The notes: generated from the sequence alone by a model not told the origin. 36,240 bases of DNA from Alphaproteobacteria bacterium (GCA_028289725.1 JANQOH010000149.1:1-36240), one strand, 5' to 3'; positions 7,180 to 16,067 are shown, counted from the stretch's first letter. Translations and numbers: made by a program.

Positions 7180-8493
7180 ATGAGATTTGATACGACCGCC
7201 GCGGCCCGCGAAAACATGCAGCGAGACGGATTGGCGGAGCAAGATCCAGAAGTTTTCGAAGCGATTTCAGACGAACTGCACCGGCAGCAAAGTCAAATTG
7301 AACTCATTGCTTCGGAGAATATTGTCAGCGAGGCGGTGCTGGCCGCCCAGGGTTCCGTACTGACCAACAAGTATGCGGAAGGCTACCCAGGTCGCCGCTA
7401 TTACGGCGGATGCGAATATGTCGACGTGGCCGAACAACTGGCCATCGATCGCGCCAAGCTCCTGTTCGATTGTGCCTTCGCGAATGTGCAACCGCACTCG
7501 GGCTCGCAAGCCAACCAAGGCGTCATGTTGGGGTTGGTCAAGCCCGGCGACACAGTGTTGGGCATGTCGTTGGCCGCCGGTGGGCATTTGACACATGGCG
7601 CGACGCCCAATTTGTCAGGCAAGTGGTTTAACGCGGTCCAATATGGCGTGCGCCGGCAAGATGGTTTGATCGACTTTGATGAGGTGGCATCACTCGCCGA
7701 AGAGCACCGGCCGAAACTGATTATCGCCGGCGGTTCTGCTTATCCGCGAACCATTGATTTTGAACGTTTCCGCGCGATTGCGGACTCGGTGGACGCGTTC
7801 CTGATGGTCGACATGGCGCATTTTGCCGGACTGGTGGCCGGTGGCGTTCATCCCAGTCCATTGCCGCACGCCCACGTTGTGACGACCACGACGCACAAGA
7901 CGCTGCGTGGTCCACGCGGCGGCATGATCCTGAGCAACGACCCGGAGATCGGTAAGAAGGTCAACAGCGCGATGTTCCCTGGATTGCAGGGCGGGCCGCT
8001 GATGCACGTTATCGCCGCCAAGGCGGTCGCCTTTAAGGAAGCTCTTGATCCTTCTTTCGCCACCTACGCCAAGGCGGTCGTTGATAATGCGCAGGCGCTC
8101 GGCTCCACGCTCCAGGCATGCGGTATCGACATCGTCTCGGGTGGGACGGACACGCATTTGCTGCTGGCCGACCTGCGGCCCAAGTCGCTGACCGGTAAAG
8201 TGACCGAACTGAGCCTCGAACGGGCGGGCCTGACCTGCAACAAAAACGCTGTTCCGTTCGATCCCGAAAAGCCAACGATTACGTCAGGCGTCCGACTGGG
8301 AAGTCCGGCGGCCACGAGTCGTGGATTCGGTGTCGCGGAGTTTCGTCGCGTCGGCGAACTGATTGGCGAAGTTATCGACGGCCTGGCGGCGTCCGGCGAG
8401 CAAGGCAATCGGGACGTCGAAGCCAGGGTTCGCCAAGAAGTGGGCGAGCTATGTCGAAAGTTCCCGATTTATGGCCGCATGGACGTTGGTTAA
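7180..8493 (+). CDS. glyA: Serine hydroxymethyltransferase
   Basis: A 437-residue cytoplasmic PLP enzyme that converts serine and tetrahydrofolate to glycine and 5,10-methylene-tetrahydrofolate. ATG 7180 was chosen because AAGG (7167-7170) lies 9 bases before it; a TTG two codons upstream is less likely. Motifs are IELIASENIVS near 40-50, NKYAEGYPGRRYYGGCEYVD near 63-82, and VTTTTHKTLRGPRGG with the PLP lysine at 240. The length is slightly longer than E. coli GlyA (417) because of an N-terminal extension of about a dozen residues. It supplies one-carbon units and is followed after 19 bases by nrdR. Confidence 0.97.
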   Translation: MRFDTTAAARENMQRDGLAEQDPEVFEAISDELHRQQSQIELIASENIVSEAVLAAQGSVLTNKYAEGYPGRRYYGGCEYVDVAEQLAIDRAKLLFDCAFANVQPHSGSQANQGVMLGLVKPGDTVLGMSLAAGGHLTHGATPNLSGKWFNAVQYGVRRQDGLIDFDEVASLAEEHRPKLIIAGGSAYPRTIDFERFRAIADSVDAFLMVDMAHFAGLVAGGVHPSPLPHAHVVTTTTHKTLRGPRGGMILSNDPEIGKKVNSAMFPGLQGGPLMHVIAAKAVAFKEALDPSFATYAKAVVDNAQALGSTLQACGIDIVSGGTDTHLLLADLRPKSLTGKVTELSLERAGLTCNKNAVPFDPEKPTITSGVRLGSPAATSRGFGVAEFRRVGELIGEVIDGLAASGEQGNRDVEARVRQEVGELCRKFPIYGRMDVG

Positions 8494-8512
8494 GCAAAGT
8501 TGAGGGTTATTG

Positions 8513-8974
8513 ATGCGGTGCCCGTTTTGCGGCGATAGCGATACTCAGGTCAAGGACTCACGGCCGACCGAGGACAATACGGCGATCCGCCGCCGCCGCT
8601 ATTGCCAGGCGTGTGGCTCGCGCTTCACGACGTTTGAACGCGTGCAATTGCGCGAACTGACGGTGTTGAAAAAGGACGGCACGCGCGTGCCGTTCGACCG
8701 CGAGAAACTGGCGCGATCCATCGAAATTGCTGTCCGCAAGCGCCCTGTTGAAGCCGAAAGGGTTGAACGCGCGGTCAGCAGCATCGTCCGCCAATTGGAG
8801 AGTTCCGGTGAGTCGGAGATCGAATCTTCGATGATCGGCGGCTTGGTGATGGCCGCACTGGAGGCCTTGGATCAAGTCGCCTATGTGCGATTTGCGTCGG
8901 TCTACCGGAATTTCCATGAGGCCAAGGATTTTGAAGATTTCATCGGGAGCCTTTCCCGTGGCAAGGACGAATGA
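8513..8974 (+). CDS. nrdR: Transcriptional repressor NrdR
   Basis: A 153-residue regulator that represses ribonucleotide reductase genes when dATP is high. The start at ATG 8513 gives the conserved MRCPFCG; GAGGG at 8502-8506 is its ribosome site, and a TTG one codon earlier was rejected. The N-terminal zinc ribbon has Cys3, Cys6, Cys31 and Cys34. The ATP-cone domain follows, with LTVLKKDGTRVPFDREKLAR and then VAYVRFASVYRNF near the end. The length equals the family norm. The ribD GTG starts 17 bases before its stop, so the two genes are coupled. No NrdR target gene is in the window. Confidence 0.97.
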   Translation: MRCPFCGDSDTQVKDSRPTEDNTAIRRRRYCQACGSRFTTFERVQLRELTVLKKDGTRVPFDREKLARSIEIAVRKRPVEAERVERAVSSIVRQLESSGESEIESSMIGGLVMAALEALDQVAYVRFASVYRNFHEAKDFEDFIGSLSRGKDE

Positions 8975-10079
8975 TCTGGGCTGCTGGGACGTCCGATGGA
9001 TGCGCGTTGCGCTGGTTTTGGCGGCGCGCGGGTTGGGCAACGTGTGGCCCAATCCGGCCGTCGGTTGCGTGGTCGTCAAAGACGGCAAGGTTGTCGGACG
9101 CGGCTGGACCCAAGCAGGGGGTCGTCCGCACGCTGAGACGGAAGCTTTAGGGCGCGCCGGCGATCTGGCAAAAGGCGCGACGGCCTATGTCAGTCTCGAA
9201 CCTTGTGATCACCACGGCGTCACGCCGCCTTGTACGGAGGCTTTAATTGCGGCCGGCATTGCCCGATGCGTGATCGCGACACGCGATCCGGACCCGCGGG
9301 TGTCGGGAAGCGGAATCAAACGGCTTCGTGACGCCGGCATATCGGTCGAAGAAGGCGTGCTCCTCTCGGAGGCCGACGCACTCAACGCCGGCTATCTCAA
9401 GCGCGTTGGCGAGCGGCGGCCGCTCATTACTTGGAAGGTCGCGAGTTCGTTGGATGGGCGGATCGCGACGGGCGGCGGTCACAGTCAGTGGATTACGGGC
9501 GAGCCGGCCCGGCGGCGTGCGCATTTGCTGCGTGCCGAACATGACGCGGTGTTGATTGGGTCACACACGGCCAGCGTCGACCGGCCGCGACTGACCTGCC
9601 GGCTCAAGGGCTTAGAGCAGCGATCACCGGTTCGCATTGTGGCGGATAGCCGTTTGCAAGTGCCGTTAACGGATCCATTGGTCGCGGATGCCAAGTCCCA
9701 GCCGACGTGGCTGCTGACGCTGGCGGACGCGGACAAGACGCGCAAGGACGCTTATCGGGAGAGCGGCGTGGACGTCATCGATGTTCCCGCCGACGAAAAC
9801 GGGCGGCTCGAAATGACCGCTGCGATGATCGAACTCGGCGGTCGCGGATTGACGCGTCTGATGGTGGAAGGCGGGGGTCGGATCGCCGCCAGTTTACTGG
9901 CGGCGGGCCTCATTGACCGGATCGAATGGTTTCGGGCGCCGTCGGTGATCGGCGGTGATGGGATCAGCGCCGCTGCGGCGTTGGGGCTGGATCGGGTCGA
10001 CCGGGCCCCCCGTTTTGAGCGCGTGGACAGCGTGTCCCTGGGTGAGGATGTGCTGGAAAGCTACGTCGCCCTGGCCTAA
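8958..10079 (+). CDS. ribD: Bifunctional diaminohydroxyphosphoribosylaminopyrimidine deaminase / 5-amino-6-(5-phosphoribosylamino)uracil reductase
   Basis: A 373-residue two-domain enzyme for the second and third steps of riboflavin synthesis. The N-terminal zinc deaminase (about 10-150) has PNPAVGCVVV, His58 in GRPHAETEAL, and Cys83 and Cys92 in LEPCDHHGVTPPC. The C-terminal NADPH-dependent reductase (about 155-370) has TWKVASSLDGRIATGGGHSQ, and LMVEGGGRIAASLLAAGLID near the end. The frame is open further upstream inside nrdR. GTG 8958 was chosen because GGGAG lies 9 bases before it and because the deaminase needs the residues before MRVALVLAARG; ATG 9000 is the alternative. It overlaps nrdR by 17 bases and is followed by ribE. 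Confidence 0.95.
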   Translation: MARTNDLGCWDVRWMRVALVLAARGLGNVWPNPAVGCVVVKDGKVVGRGWTQAGGRPHAETEALGRAGDLAKGATAYVSLEPCDHHGVTPPCTEALIAAGIARCVIATRDPDPRVSGSGIKRLRDAGISVEEGVLLSEADALNAGYLKRVGERRPLITWKVASSLDGRIATGGGHSQWITGEPARRRAHLLRAEHDAVLIGSHTASVDRPRLTCRLKGLEQRSPVRIVADSRLQVPLTDPLVADAKSQPTWLLTLADADKTRKDAYRESGVDVIDVPADENGRLEMTAAMIELGGRGLTRLMVEGGGRIAASLLAAGLIDRIEWFRAPSVIGGDGISAAAALGLDRVDRAPRFERVDSVSLGEDVLESYVALA

Positions 10080-10088
10080 TAAGGCGGT

Positions 10089-10697
10089 ATGTTTACCGGA
10101 ATTGTGACGGATATCGGCCGGATTCGAGCGATCGAGCGGCGCGGGGACATGCGCTACGAAATCGAGACAGCGTATGATACGGGGTCGATTGCGCTTGGCG
10201 CGTCAATCGCCTGCGCCGGGGCGTGTCTGACTGTCGTGGAGGCCGCCGAGCAGTCGTTCATGGTTGACGCATCGGCGGAAACCTTGGCCAAGACGTCGCT
10301 CGATGTCTGGCAGGAGGGCACGCGTATCAATTTGGAACGCGCGCTTGAGGTTGGCGATGAGATCGGCGGTCATTTGGTGAGCGGCCATGTCGACGGTACG
10401 ACGGAAATACTGGATCAATCCCCGTCCGGAGACTCCATCGTGATGACTTTCGCGCTCGATTCCTGGCTGGCGCCATATGTCGCGCCAAAGGGTTCGATCG
10501 CGCTCGACGGCGTGTCACTGACGGTCAATGACGTCGGCGACGACCGGTTCGACGTGAACATCATTGCGCACACGCAATCCGAAACCACGTTTGGGAAGGC
10601 GATGGTCGGCCAAAAGGTAAATGTCGAAATCGACATGCTGGCACGCTATGTCAGGCGTGCATTGGCTTATACCGGCAAATCCGAAGGATGCGCGTGA
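10089..10697 (+). CDS. ribE: Riboflavin synthase, alpha subunit
   Basis: A 202-residue protein starting with the hallmark MFTGIV. It performs the last step, dismutation of two 6,7-dimethyl-8-ribityllumazine molecules into riboflavin and a pyrimidine that is recycled. It has two tandem lumazine-binding beta-barrels: the first with ACAGACLTVVE near 42-52 and GGHLVSGHVDGT near 96-107, the second with IALDGVSLTVNDV near 137-149 and an HTQSETTFG segment. The length matches the family (about 200-215). It lies 9 bases after ribD, and its TGA overlaps the ATG of ribB (TGATG). Confidence 0.97.
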   Translation: MFTGIVTDIGRIRAIERRGDMRYEIETAYDTGSIALGASIACAGACLTVVEAAEQSFMVDASAETLAKTSLDVWQEGTRINLERALEVGDEIGGHLVSGHVDGTTEILDQSPSGDSIVMTFALDSWLAPYVAPKGSIALDGVSLTVNDVGDDRFDVNIIAHTQSETTFGKAMVGQKVNVEIDMLARYVRRALAYTGKSEGCA

Positions 10698-11824
10698 TGG
10701 CGGAACCTATGCCCACCCACGGCGGACAAGGTGTCTTCGCGTCGATCGAAGCCATTATCGAGGAAGCGCGCCAGGGACGGATGTTCGTTCTCGTCGACGA
10801 CGAAAAGCGAGAGAACGAAGGTGACTTGGTTATTCCAGCGCGATGGGCGACGCCCGAGATCGTCAATTTCATGGCTCGCAACGGCCGCGGACTGATTTGC
10901 TTGGCGCTCACGGCCGAGCGCGCGCAAGCGCTGAATTTGGAACCGATGCAACGCCGCAACGCCGCCAGTTTCGGAACCGCCTTCACAGTGTCCATTGAGG
11001 CGAAGGAGGGGATTACCACCGGCATTTCCGCGGCCGATCGCGCCCAGACCATCCGCACCGCCTTGGACCCGGCGAGTACGGCCGACGATATCGCGACGCC
11101 CGGCCACGTCTTCCCGATCGTCGCGCGCGACGGCGGCGTTTTGGTCCGGGCCGGCCATACGGAGGCCGCGGTCGATATCGCAAGGTTGGCGGGCCTCGAG
11201 CCCGCAGGCGTCATTTGCGAGGTGATGAACGAAGACGGGACCATGGCGCGCCGCGCCGATCTCATCGAATACTGCCGCGAGCATGAATTGAAGATCGGCA
11301 CAATCGCCGACTTGATCGCGTACCGCCGCCGCAAGGACCGGCTGATTGAGCGCAAGCTGGAAACGGAAATCGAAACCGGTCACGCCGGCGCGTTCAAGCT
11401 GGTGCTCTACGACGACACAACCGACGGCACCGAACACATCGCCTTGCTGAAAGGTGACACCGCCACGGAAGATCCGGTCTTGGTTCGGGTCCATCGCCTC
11501 AATTTGTTGGCCGATGTTTTGGGGGATCACTCAGATGGCCGCGACGGGGAGTTGCGCGACGCGATGCGGGCCATAGACGAAGCCGGGCGTGGCGTTGTCG
11601 TGTTGATCGGGGAATCGCGACATAACGCGGTTGCGGCTCAGCTTTCCGGCGGCGCGACGGCCGAGGGCGGCGCGCTGCGCGAGGTCGGCATCGGGTCCCA
11701 AATTCTGCTCGACCTAGGCGTTCAAACCATGACTTTGCTGAGCAACAGCGAACACGCCTATGTCGGCCTCGACGGCTTTGGCTTGCGCGTGGTCGGCCGT
11801 CGGTCGATCAGTCGGGGGGGCTAG
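10697..11824 (+). CDS. ribB: 3,4-dihydroxy-2-butanone 4-phosphate synthase with degenerate GTP cyclohydrolase II-like domain
   Basis: A 375-residue protein. ATG 10697 overlaps the ribE stop and has GAAGG 9 bases upstream; the in-frame ATG at 10688 directly abuts that site and is less likely. Residues about 12-215 are a full RibB domain that turns ribulose 5-phosphate into the four-carbon riboflavin precursor, with DDEKRENEGDLVIPA near 34-48, TTGISAADRAQTI near 107-119 and VRAGHTEAAVD with His154. Residues about 228-372 align with GTP cyclohydrolase II, but the zinc-binding cysteines of the usual CLTGD..GS.RCDC motif are gone (VHRLNLLADVLGDHSDGRDG instead), so this half should not hydrolyse GTP. 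A separate RibA must exist elsewhere. It lies between ribE and ribH. Confidence 0.92.
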   Translation: MAEPMPTHGGQGVFASIEAIIEEARQGRMFVLVDDEKRENEGDLVIPARWATPEIVNFMARNGRGLICLALTAERAQALNLEPMQRRNAASFGTAFTVSIEAKEGITTGISAADRAQTIRTALDPASTADDIATPGHVFPIVARDGGVLVRAGHTEAAVDIARLAGLEPAGVICEVMNEDGTMARRADLIEYCREHELKIGTIADLIAYRRRKDRLIERKLETEIETGHAGAFKLVLYDDTTDGTEHIALLKGDTATEDPVLVRVHRLNLLADVLGDHSDGRDGELRDAMRAIDEAGRGVVVLIGESRHNAVAAQLSGGATAEGGALREVGIGSQILLDLGVQTMTLLSNSEHAYVGLDGFGLRVVGRRSISRGG

Positions 11825-11825
11825 C

Positions 11826-12269
11826 GTGTCCGATGCCGCCCCCCATGTCTTGCTGGTCGTCGGTCGCTTCTATGACGACATTGCGGACGCGCTGGTCTCC
11901 GGCGCCGAAGCCGCGCTTCGCGAGGCCGGGGCGACATGGGACACGGTGGAGGTGCCCGGGGCGTTCGAAATCCCGGCCGCCATCGCATTTGCCGAGCGCG
12001 CGGAGAAATATGACGGCTATACCGCTTTGGGCTGTGTGATCCGGGGCGAGACGACCCATTACGACTATGTTTGCGGCGAAAGTGCGCGTGGGCTCAACAA
12101 TTTAGCGATCGAACATCGGGTGGCGATCGGGTATGGGGTGCTGACAACCGAGACACGGGACCAGGCTTGGGCCCGCGCCGCGGTCGACCAGGGCAATAAA
12201 GGGGCCTTCGCGGCGCAAGCCTGTTTGACGATGGTCTCTATCAAGCGAAGATTCCGGGAAGCGCAGTGA
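11826..12269 (+). CDS. ribH: 6,7-dimethyl-8-ribityllumazine synthase
   Basis: A 147-residue enzyme that joins the RibB product to 5-amino-6-ribitylaminouracil to give the lumazine substrate of RibE. The start is GTG 11826, one base after the ribB stop; the upstream in-frame stretch lies inside ribB. Motifs are VVGRFYDDIADALVSGA, VPGAFEIPAAIAF near 43-55, and LGCVIRGETTHYDYV with the general acid-base His78, then GVLTTET and DQAWARA. The short length and the ending in SIKRRF are normal for alphaproteobacterial RibH. Its stop overlaps the nusB GTG (GTGA), a classical rib-nusB arrangement. Confidence 0.97.
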   Translation: MSDAAPHVLLVVGRFYDDIADALVSGAEAALREAGATWDTVEVPGAFEIPAAIAFAERAEKYDGYTALGCVIRGETTHYDYVCGESARGLNNLAIEHRVAIGYGVLTTETRDQAWARAAVDQGNKGAFAAQACLTMVSIKRRFREAQ

Positions 12270-12757
12270 GCACGACAGCGATGGCGGACGAAGCCGCGGC
12301 CAAGGCGAGACGAAAGGCGCGATCAGCGCGCCGTCACGCGCGCCTCGCCGCGGTGCAAGCGCTTTATCAGATCGACTTGGTGAAGACCGATGTAAGTCAA
12401 GCGATTGATGAAATCGTCTCGCGCGAGCGACAGGACCCCCGGTTTGATCAAGAATATTTCGCGGCACTGGTTCGCGGTGCATCGGAAAAGATTGCGTATC
12501 TGGACGCGCTGGTCGGTGACACGCTCAGCGACGATTGGCCGATGGACCGGCTCTCCGTCACAATGCGCGCGCTTTTGCGTGCGGCGGCGTTCGAGCTCGA
12601 GACACAGGATGACGTGCCGAGCCGTGTCGTGATCAGCGAATATGTTGATGTCGCCCGAGGATTTTTCGACGCTGCGGAGACCGGCTTTGCCAATGGCGTG
12701 CTCGACCGATTGGCGCGCCAACTGCGTCCACAAGAATGGGCCGGCGAAGGGGAGTAA
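12266..12757 (+). CDS. nusB: Transcription antitermination factor NusB
   Basis: A 163-residue all-helical RNA-binding protein that, with NusE (S10), recognises boxA in rRNA leaders and prevents premature termination. GTG 12266 overlaps the ribH stop; an ATG five codons later (12281) is an alternative. A basic N-terminal stretch precedes RRHARLAAVQALYQIDL, the typical NusB opening. Other family features are DQEYFAALVRGASEK, the DWPMDRLSVTMRALLRAAAFEL helix pair and VVISEYVDVARGFFDAAETG near the C-terminus. The gene is 7 bases before thiL. Confidence 0.95.
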   Translation: MSTTAMADEAAAKARRKARSARRHARLAAVQALYQIDLVKTDVSQAIDEIVSRERQDPRFDQEYFAALVRGASEKIAYLDALVGDTLSDDWPMDRLSVTMRALLRAAAFELETQDDVPSRVVISEYVDVARGFFDAAETGFANGVLDRLARQLRPQEWAGEGE

Positions 12758-12764
12758 TCCGTCG

Positions 12765-13748
12765 ATGGCCGAGCGGCCGGGCGAATTCGCTTTGATCGAG
12801 CAGTTTTTGAAGCCGCTCGCCAAGACCTGCCCAGGAGCGCTCTCGCTGGCCGATGATGCGGCGGTTCTGCAGACTTCTCCCGACCAAGATCTGGTCGTGA
12901 CAAAGGATGCCCTGGTCGCCGGCGTCCACTTTCTGGAGCGTGAGGACCCCGGCGTCGTTGCCGCCCGTGCCTTGCGGGTCAATCTGAGCGATCTCGCGGC
13001 GATGGGCGCATCGCCGAAAGCCTATTTCATGGCGCTCGCACTCCCGCAGGCCATCGATGCCGATTGGCTGGCCGCGTTCACCGCGCAGCTTGCATCGGAT
13101 CAAGACACATATGACATCGCGCTCGCGGGCGGCGACACGGTGGCGACGCCGGGCCCGCTGATCGTATCGATCACGGCTGTCGGCACGGTGCCCACTGGAC
13201 AAGCCTTGACCCGAAAGGGTGCAAATGTCGGTGACCGCCTGTTCGTCTCCGGCATGATCGGCGATGCCGGGTACGGTTTGGCGATCCTCAAAGGTGAAGT
13301 GCCCGATGCGACCGAGGCGCAGGCGCGCGCCGCGATTGCCCGGCATCGCTATCCCGAGCCGCGGCTGGCGTTGGGAGAAGGTTTGCGCGGCGTGGCGTCG
13401 GCGGCGGTCGACATATCGGATGGCTTGATCGCCGATCTTCACCATATCTGCGCCTCTTCGGGTGTTGGCGCAGAGATCCGAACGGCGACGATTCCCACAT
13501 CCGCGGCACTTTTGGCTCAGATCGATGTGGATCCCGCTTGGCGGATGACAGCTCTAAGCGCGGGCGATGATTACGAGTTGCTGTTCGCCGTACCGCCTGG
13601 TCGAACGACAGAAGCGACAGCCGCCGCGTCAATCGCGGGCGTCGAAGTGACGGAAATCGGGATGATTACAGAATCCAAAGACATCGTGGTACTTTCGCCC
13701 GAGAACGAACCGCTGCCGATCGGCAAAGGTGGGTACGTCCATTTCTGA
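12765..13748 (+). CDS. thiL: Thiamine-monophosphate kinase
   Basis: A 327-residue ATP-dependent kinase of the PurM-like AIRS family, which makes the cofactor thiamine diphosphate from thiamine monophosphate. ATG 12765 was chosen because GGGGAG lies about 10 bases before it; an in-frame reading from inside nusB was rejected. Motifs are SLADDAAVL with Asp30/Asp31, DALVAGVHFLE, LRVNLSDLAAMGASP, ALAGGDTVATPGPL and VDISDGLIADLHHI, then LSAGDDYELLFAVPP. The length matches the family. The position after nusB is the usual one. The product is the cofactor of the two ThDP enzymes at the right end of the window, though nothing links them in regulation. Confidence 0.96.
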   Translation: MAERPGEFALIEQFLKPLAKTCPGALSLADDAAVLQTSPDQDLVVTKDALVAGVHFLEREDPGVVAARALRVNLSDLAAMGASPKAYFMALALPQAIDADWLAAFTAQLASDQDTYDIALAGGDTVATPGPLIVSITAVGTVPTGQALTRKGANVGDRLFVSGMIGDAGYGLAILKGEVPDATEAQARAAIARHRYPEPRLALGEGLRGVASAAVDISDGLIADLHHICASSGVGAEIRTATIPTSAALLAQIDVDPAWRMTALSAGDDYELLFAVPPGRTTEATAAASIAGVEVTEIGMITESKDIVVLSPENEPLPIGKGGYVHF

Positions 13749-13911
13749 GCAATGTGCATCCATTTCGGCGTTGATTTTGCCACCAGGGATTGCCCGATTG
13801 CTTTCTGCATACGCGTCTGGCATTTTCCCGGCCGCTTGACGCCGGCGCTCGGGGAGGCATCGGCGATTCTTCCGAAAAGGTCCAACTGACAAGGCAAGGG
13901 GACACCCGTTC

Positions 13912-16005
13912 ATGTCTAATCCGTTGTTGTTCGCACTGTTGTGCGGCTTGGCCGCGGTCGTCTACGGCATTTACACGCGGTCGCGTGTGATGGCGGCGCC
14001 CGCCGGCAACGAACGCATGCAGGAGATCGCTGGGGCGATTCAGGAGGGCGCGCGCGCCTACCTCAATCGGCAATACACGACCATTGCCATCGTGGGATTG
14101 GTCGTTGGCGCAATCCTGTGGTGGCTGCTTGGCTTAACGCTCGCGATCGGTTTTGAGATCGGCGCCGTCCTTTCCGGGGCCGCCGCCTATATCGGCATGT
14201 ACATTTCGGTGAGCGCCAATGTCCGCACCGCGGATGCCGCGCAGCGGAGCCTCGACGAAGCGCTCGGCATTGCCTTCAAGTCTGGCGCGATCACCGGCAT
14301 GTTGGTGGTGGGCCTCGGCCTGCTCGGTGTTGCCGGCTATTACGCCTACATGCTGACGGCTGTCGGTGGTACCGACGCCGATTCGCTGCGTGAAATTCTG
14401 GAGGCGCTGGTTGCTCTTAGTTTTGGCGCGTCGTTGATTTCGATTTTTGCGCGTCTCGGCGGCGGGATCTTCACCAAGGGCGCCGATGTGGGCGCCGACT
14501 TAGTCGGCAAGATCGAAGCCGGGATCCCCGAAGACGATCCCCGCAATGCCGCCGTGATCGCGGATAACGTTGGCGACAATGTTGGCGATTGTGCCGGCAT
14601 GGCGGCGGACTTGTTTGAGACCTATGCCGTGACCGTCGTTGCCACGATGCTTCTTGCGGCAATTCTATTCACGGGCATGGACCAGGCGACCTTCATGCAA
14701 TTCCCGCTGGTCATCGGCGGTGTATGCATTCTCGCTTCGGTCGCGGGCACCTTCTTGGTCAAGGTTGGGTCGAGCCAAAACATCATGGCTGCGCTTTACA
14801 AGGGTTTGATCGCGGCCGCGGTTATATCGGCGATACTGATTGCCGCTGTGATCGGTATCTGGCTCGGCTTCGGCACAGAATTCCAAATGACCGATCGGAC
14901 CGTGACAGGCATGGATCTGTTCATTTGCACGCTGGTCGGGCTCGCGGTGACCGGGCTTCTGGTCTGGATTACGGAATACTACACCTCGACGGAATTCCGG
15001 CCGGTGAAGAGCGTGGCCAAGGCGTCCGAAACGGGACACGCGACCAACATCATTCAAGGCCTGGCGGTCTCGATGGAAGCGACGGCGCTTCCGGTCGTGG
15101 TGATTTCCGCGGGTATTATCGTCGCGTTCTATGCGGCGGGGCTGTTCGGCCTGGCGATCGCCGCGACCACGATGTTGGCCTTGGCCGGATTTGTCGTCGC
15201 GCTCGACGCCTACGGTCCGGTGACCGACAATGCGGGCGGCGTCGCGGAGATGGCGGAACTGCCTGAGGACGTGCGGAAAACCACCGACGCGCTCGACGCC
15301 GTTGGCAACACCACAAAAGCGGTGACCAAGGGCTATGCGATCGGGTCCGCGGCTTTGGCGGCTCTGGTGCTGTTTGCCGCTTATACCGAAGATCTGCATC
15401 ACTATTTCCCGAACGTCGAAGTCGAGTTCCGCTTGCAAGACCCATTCGTTGTGATCGGCTTGTTTATCGGCGGTTTGCTGCCATTCCTGTTCGGCGCGCT
15501 TGGCATGATGGCGGTGGGTCGCGCAGGCGGTGCGGTCGTGATCGAAGTGCGGCGGCAGTTCAAAGAGATCCCGGGCATCATGGAAGGCACCGCGAAGCCC
15601 GAATACGGCCGGGCCGTTGATCTTCTGACCAAGGCGGCGATCAAGGAGATGATCGTGCCGTCGATGTTGCCGGTGTTGGCCCCGGTGGTCGTCTATTTCG
15701 TCATCAGCTGGATCGCTGGCCAAGCGGCGGCCTTCACGACGGTGGGTGCCATGTTGCTCGGCACGATCGTGACCGGCTTGTTTGTCGCGATCTCGATGAC
15801 CTCGGGCGGTGGCGCGTGGGACAACGCCAAAAAATATATCGAGGACGGCCAGCATGGCGGCAAAGGCTCCGAGGCCCATAAAGCCGCGGTGACCGGCGAT
15901 ACCGTCGGCGATCCGTACAAGGATACGGCGGGACCGGCGGTCAATCCGATGATTAAGATCACCAACATTATGGCGATCCTGTTGCTTGCCATGTTGGCGG
16001 CCTGA
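13912..16005 (+). CDS. hppA: Membrane-bound proton-translocating pyrophosphatase (K+-independent type)
   Basis: A 697-residue integral membrane protein with about 15-16 membrane helices that couples pyrophosphate hydrolysis to H+ export. ATG 13912 has AAGGGG 10 bases upstream. Catalytic motifs are GADVGADLVGKIEAGIPEDD near 190-209, DNVGDNVGDCAGMAADLFE near 218-236, and the C-terminal repeat SGGGAWDNAKKYIEDG followed by GDTVGDPYKDTAGPA. The K+-dependence site reads VGNTTKAVTKGYAIGSA with Lys469 and Thr472, where K+-requiring enzymes have Ala and Gly, so this is the K+-independent class known from Rhodospirillum rubrum. It is 163 bases after thiL, probably with its own promoter, and ends at a strong terminator. 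Confidence 0.97.
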   Translation: MSNPLLFALLCGLAAVVYGIYTRSRVMAAPAGNERMQEIAGAIQEGARAYLNRQYTTIAIVGLVVGAILWWLLGLTLAIGFEIGAVLSGAAAYIGMYISVSANVRTADAAQRSLDEALGIAFKSGAITGMLVVGLGLLGVAGYYAYMLTAVGGTDADSLREILEALVALSFGASLISIFARLGGGIFTKGADVGADLVGKIEAGIPEDDPRNAAVIADNVGDNVGDCAGMAADLFETYAVTVVATMLLAAILFTGMDQATFMQFPLVIGGVCILASVAGTFLVKVGSSQNIMAALYKGLIAAAVISAILIAAVIGIWLGFGTEFQMTDRTVTGMDLFICTLVGLAVTGLLVWITEYYTSTEFRPVKSVAKASETGHATNIIQGLAVSMEATALPVVVISAGIIVAFYAAGLFGLAIAATTMLALAGFVVALDAYGPVTDNAGGVAEMAELPEDVRKTTDALDAVGNTTKAVTKGYAIGSAALAALVLFAAYTEDLHHYFPNVEVEFRLQDPFVVIGLFIGGLLPFLFGALGMMAVGRAGGAVVIEVRRQFKEIPGIMEGTAKPEYGRAVDLLTKAAIKEMIVPSMLPVLAPVVVYFVISWIAGQAAAFTTVGAMLLGTIVTGLFVAISMTSGGGAWDNAKKYIEDGQHGGKGSEAHKAAVTGDTVGDPYKDTAGPAVNPMIKITNIMAILLLAMLAA

Positions 16006-16029
16006 CCACAAAGGCAGATACCGAAAATT

Positions 16030-16063
16030 GGGCTCCGGCCGTCCTGCGGTCGGAGCCCTTTTT
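16030..16063 (+). terminator. Intrinsic terminator of hppA
   Basis: GGGCTCCGGCC (16030-16040) pairs with GGTCGGAGCCC (16048-16058) around a 7-base loop, an 11-bp stem with one G-T pair, directly followed by five T (16059-16063). It lies 24 bases after the hppA stop and just before the 3' end of the convergent beta-propeller gene. Confidence 0.9.
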
Positions 16064-16067
16064 CTTG

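Noticed and set aside
8493..8513. FMN or other riboswitch upstream of the rib genes
   Set aside because: The genes overlap or nearly touch from glyA to thiL, and no RFN-like leader fits into the short gaps.
14665..16011. A 448-codon open frame on the minus strand opposite hppA
   Set aside because: Its translation is dominated by His, Arg, Asp and Gln runs, an antisense artefact of the highly conserved pyrophosphatase gene.
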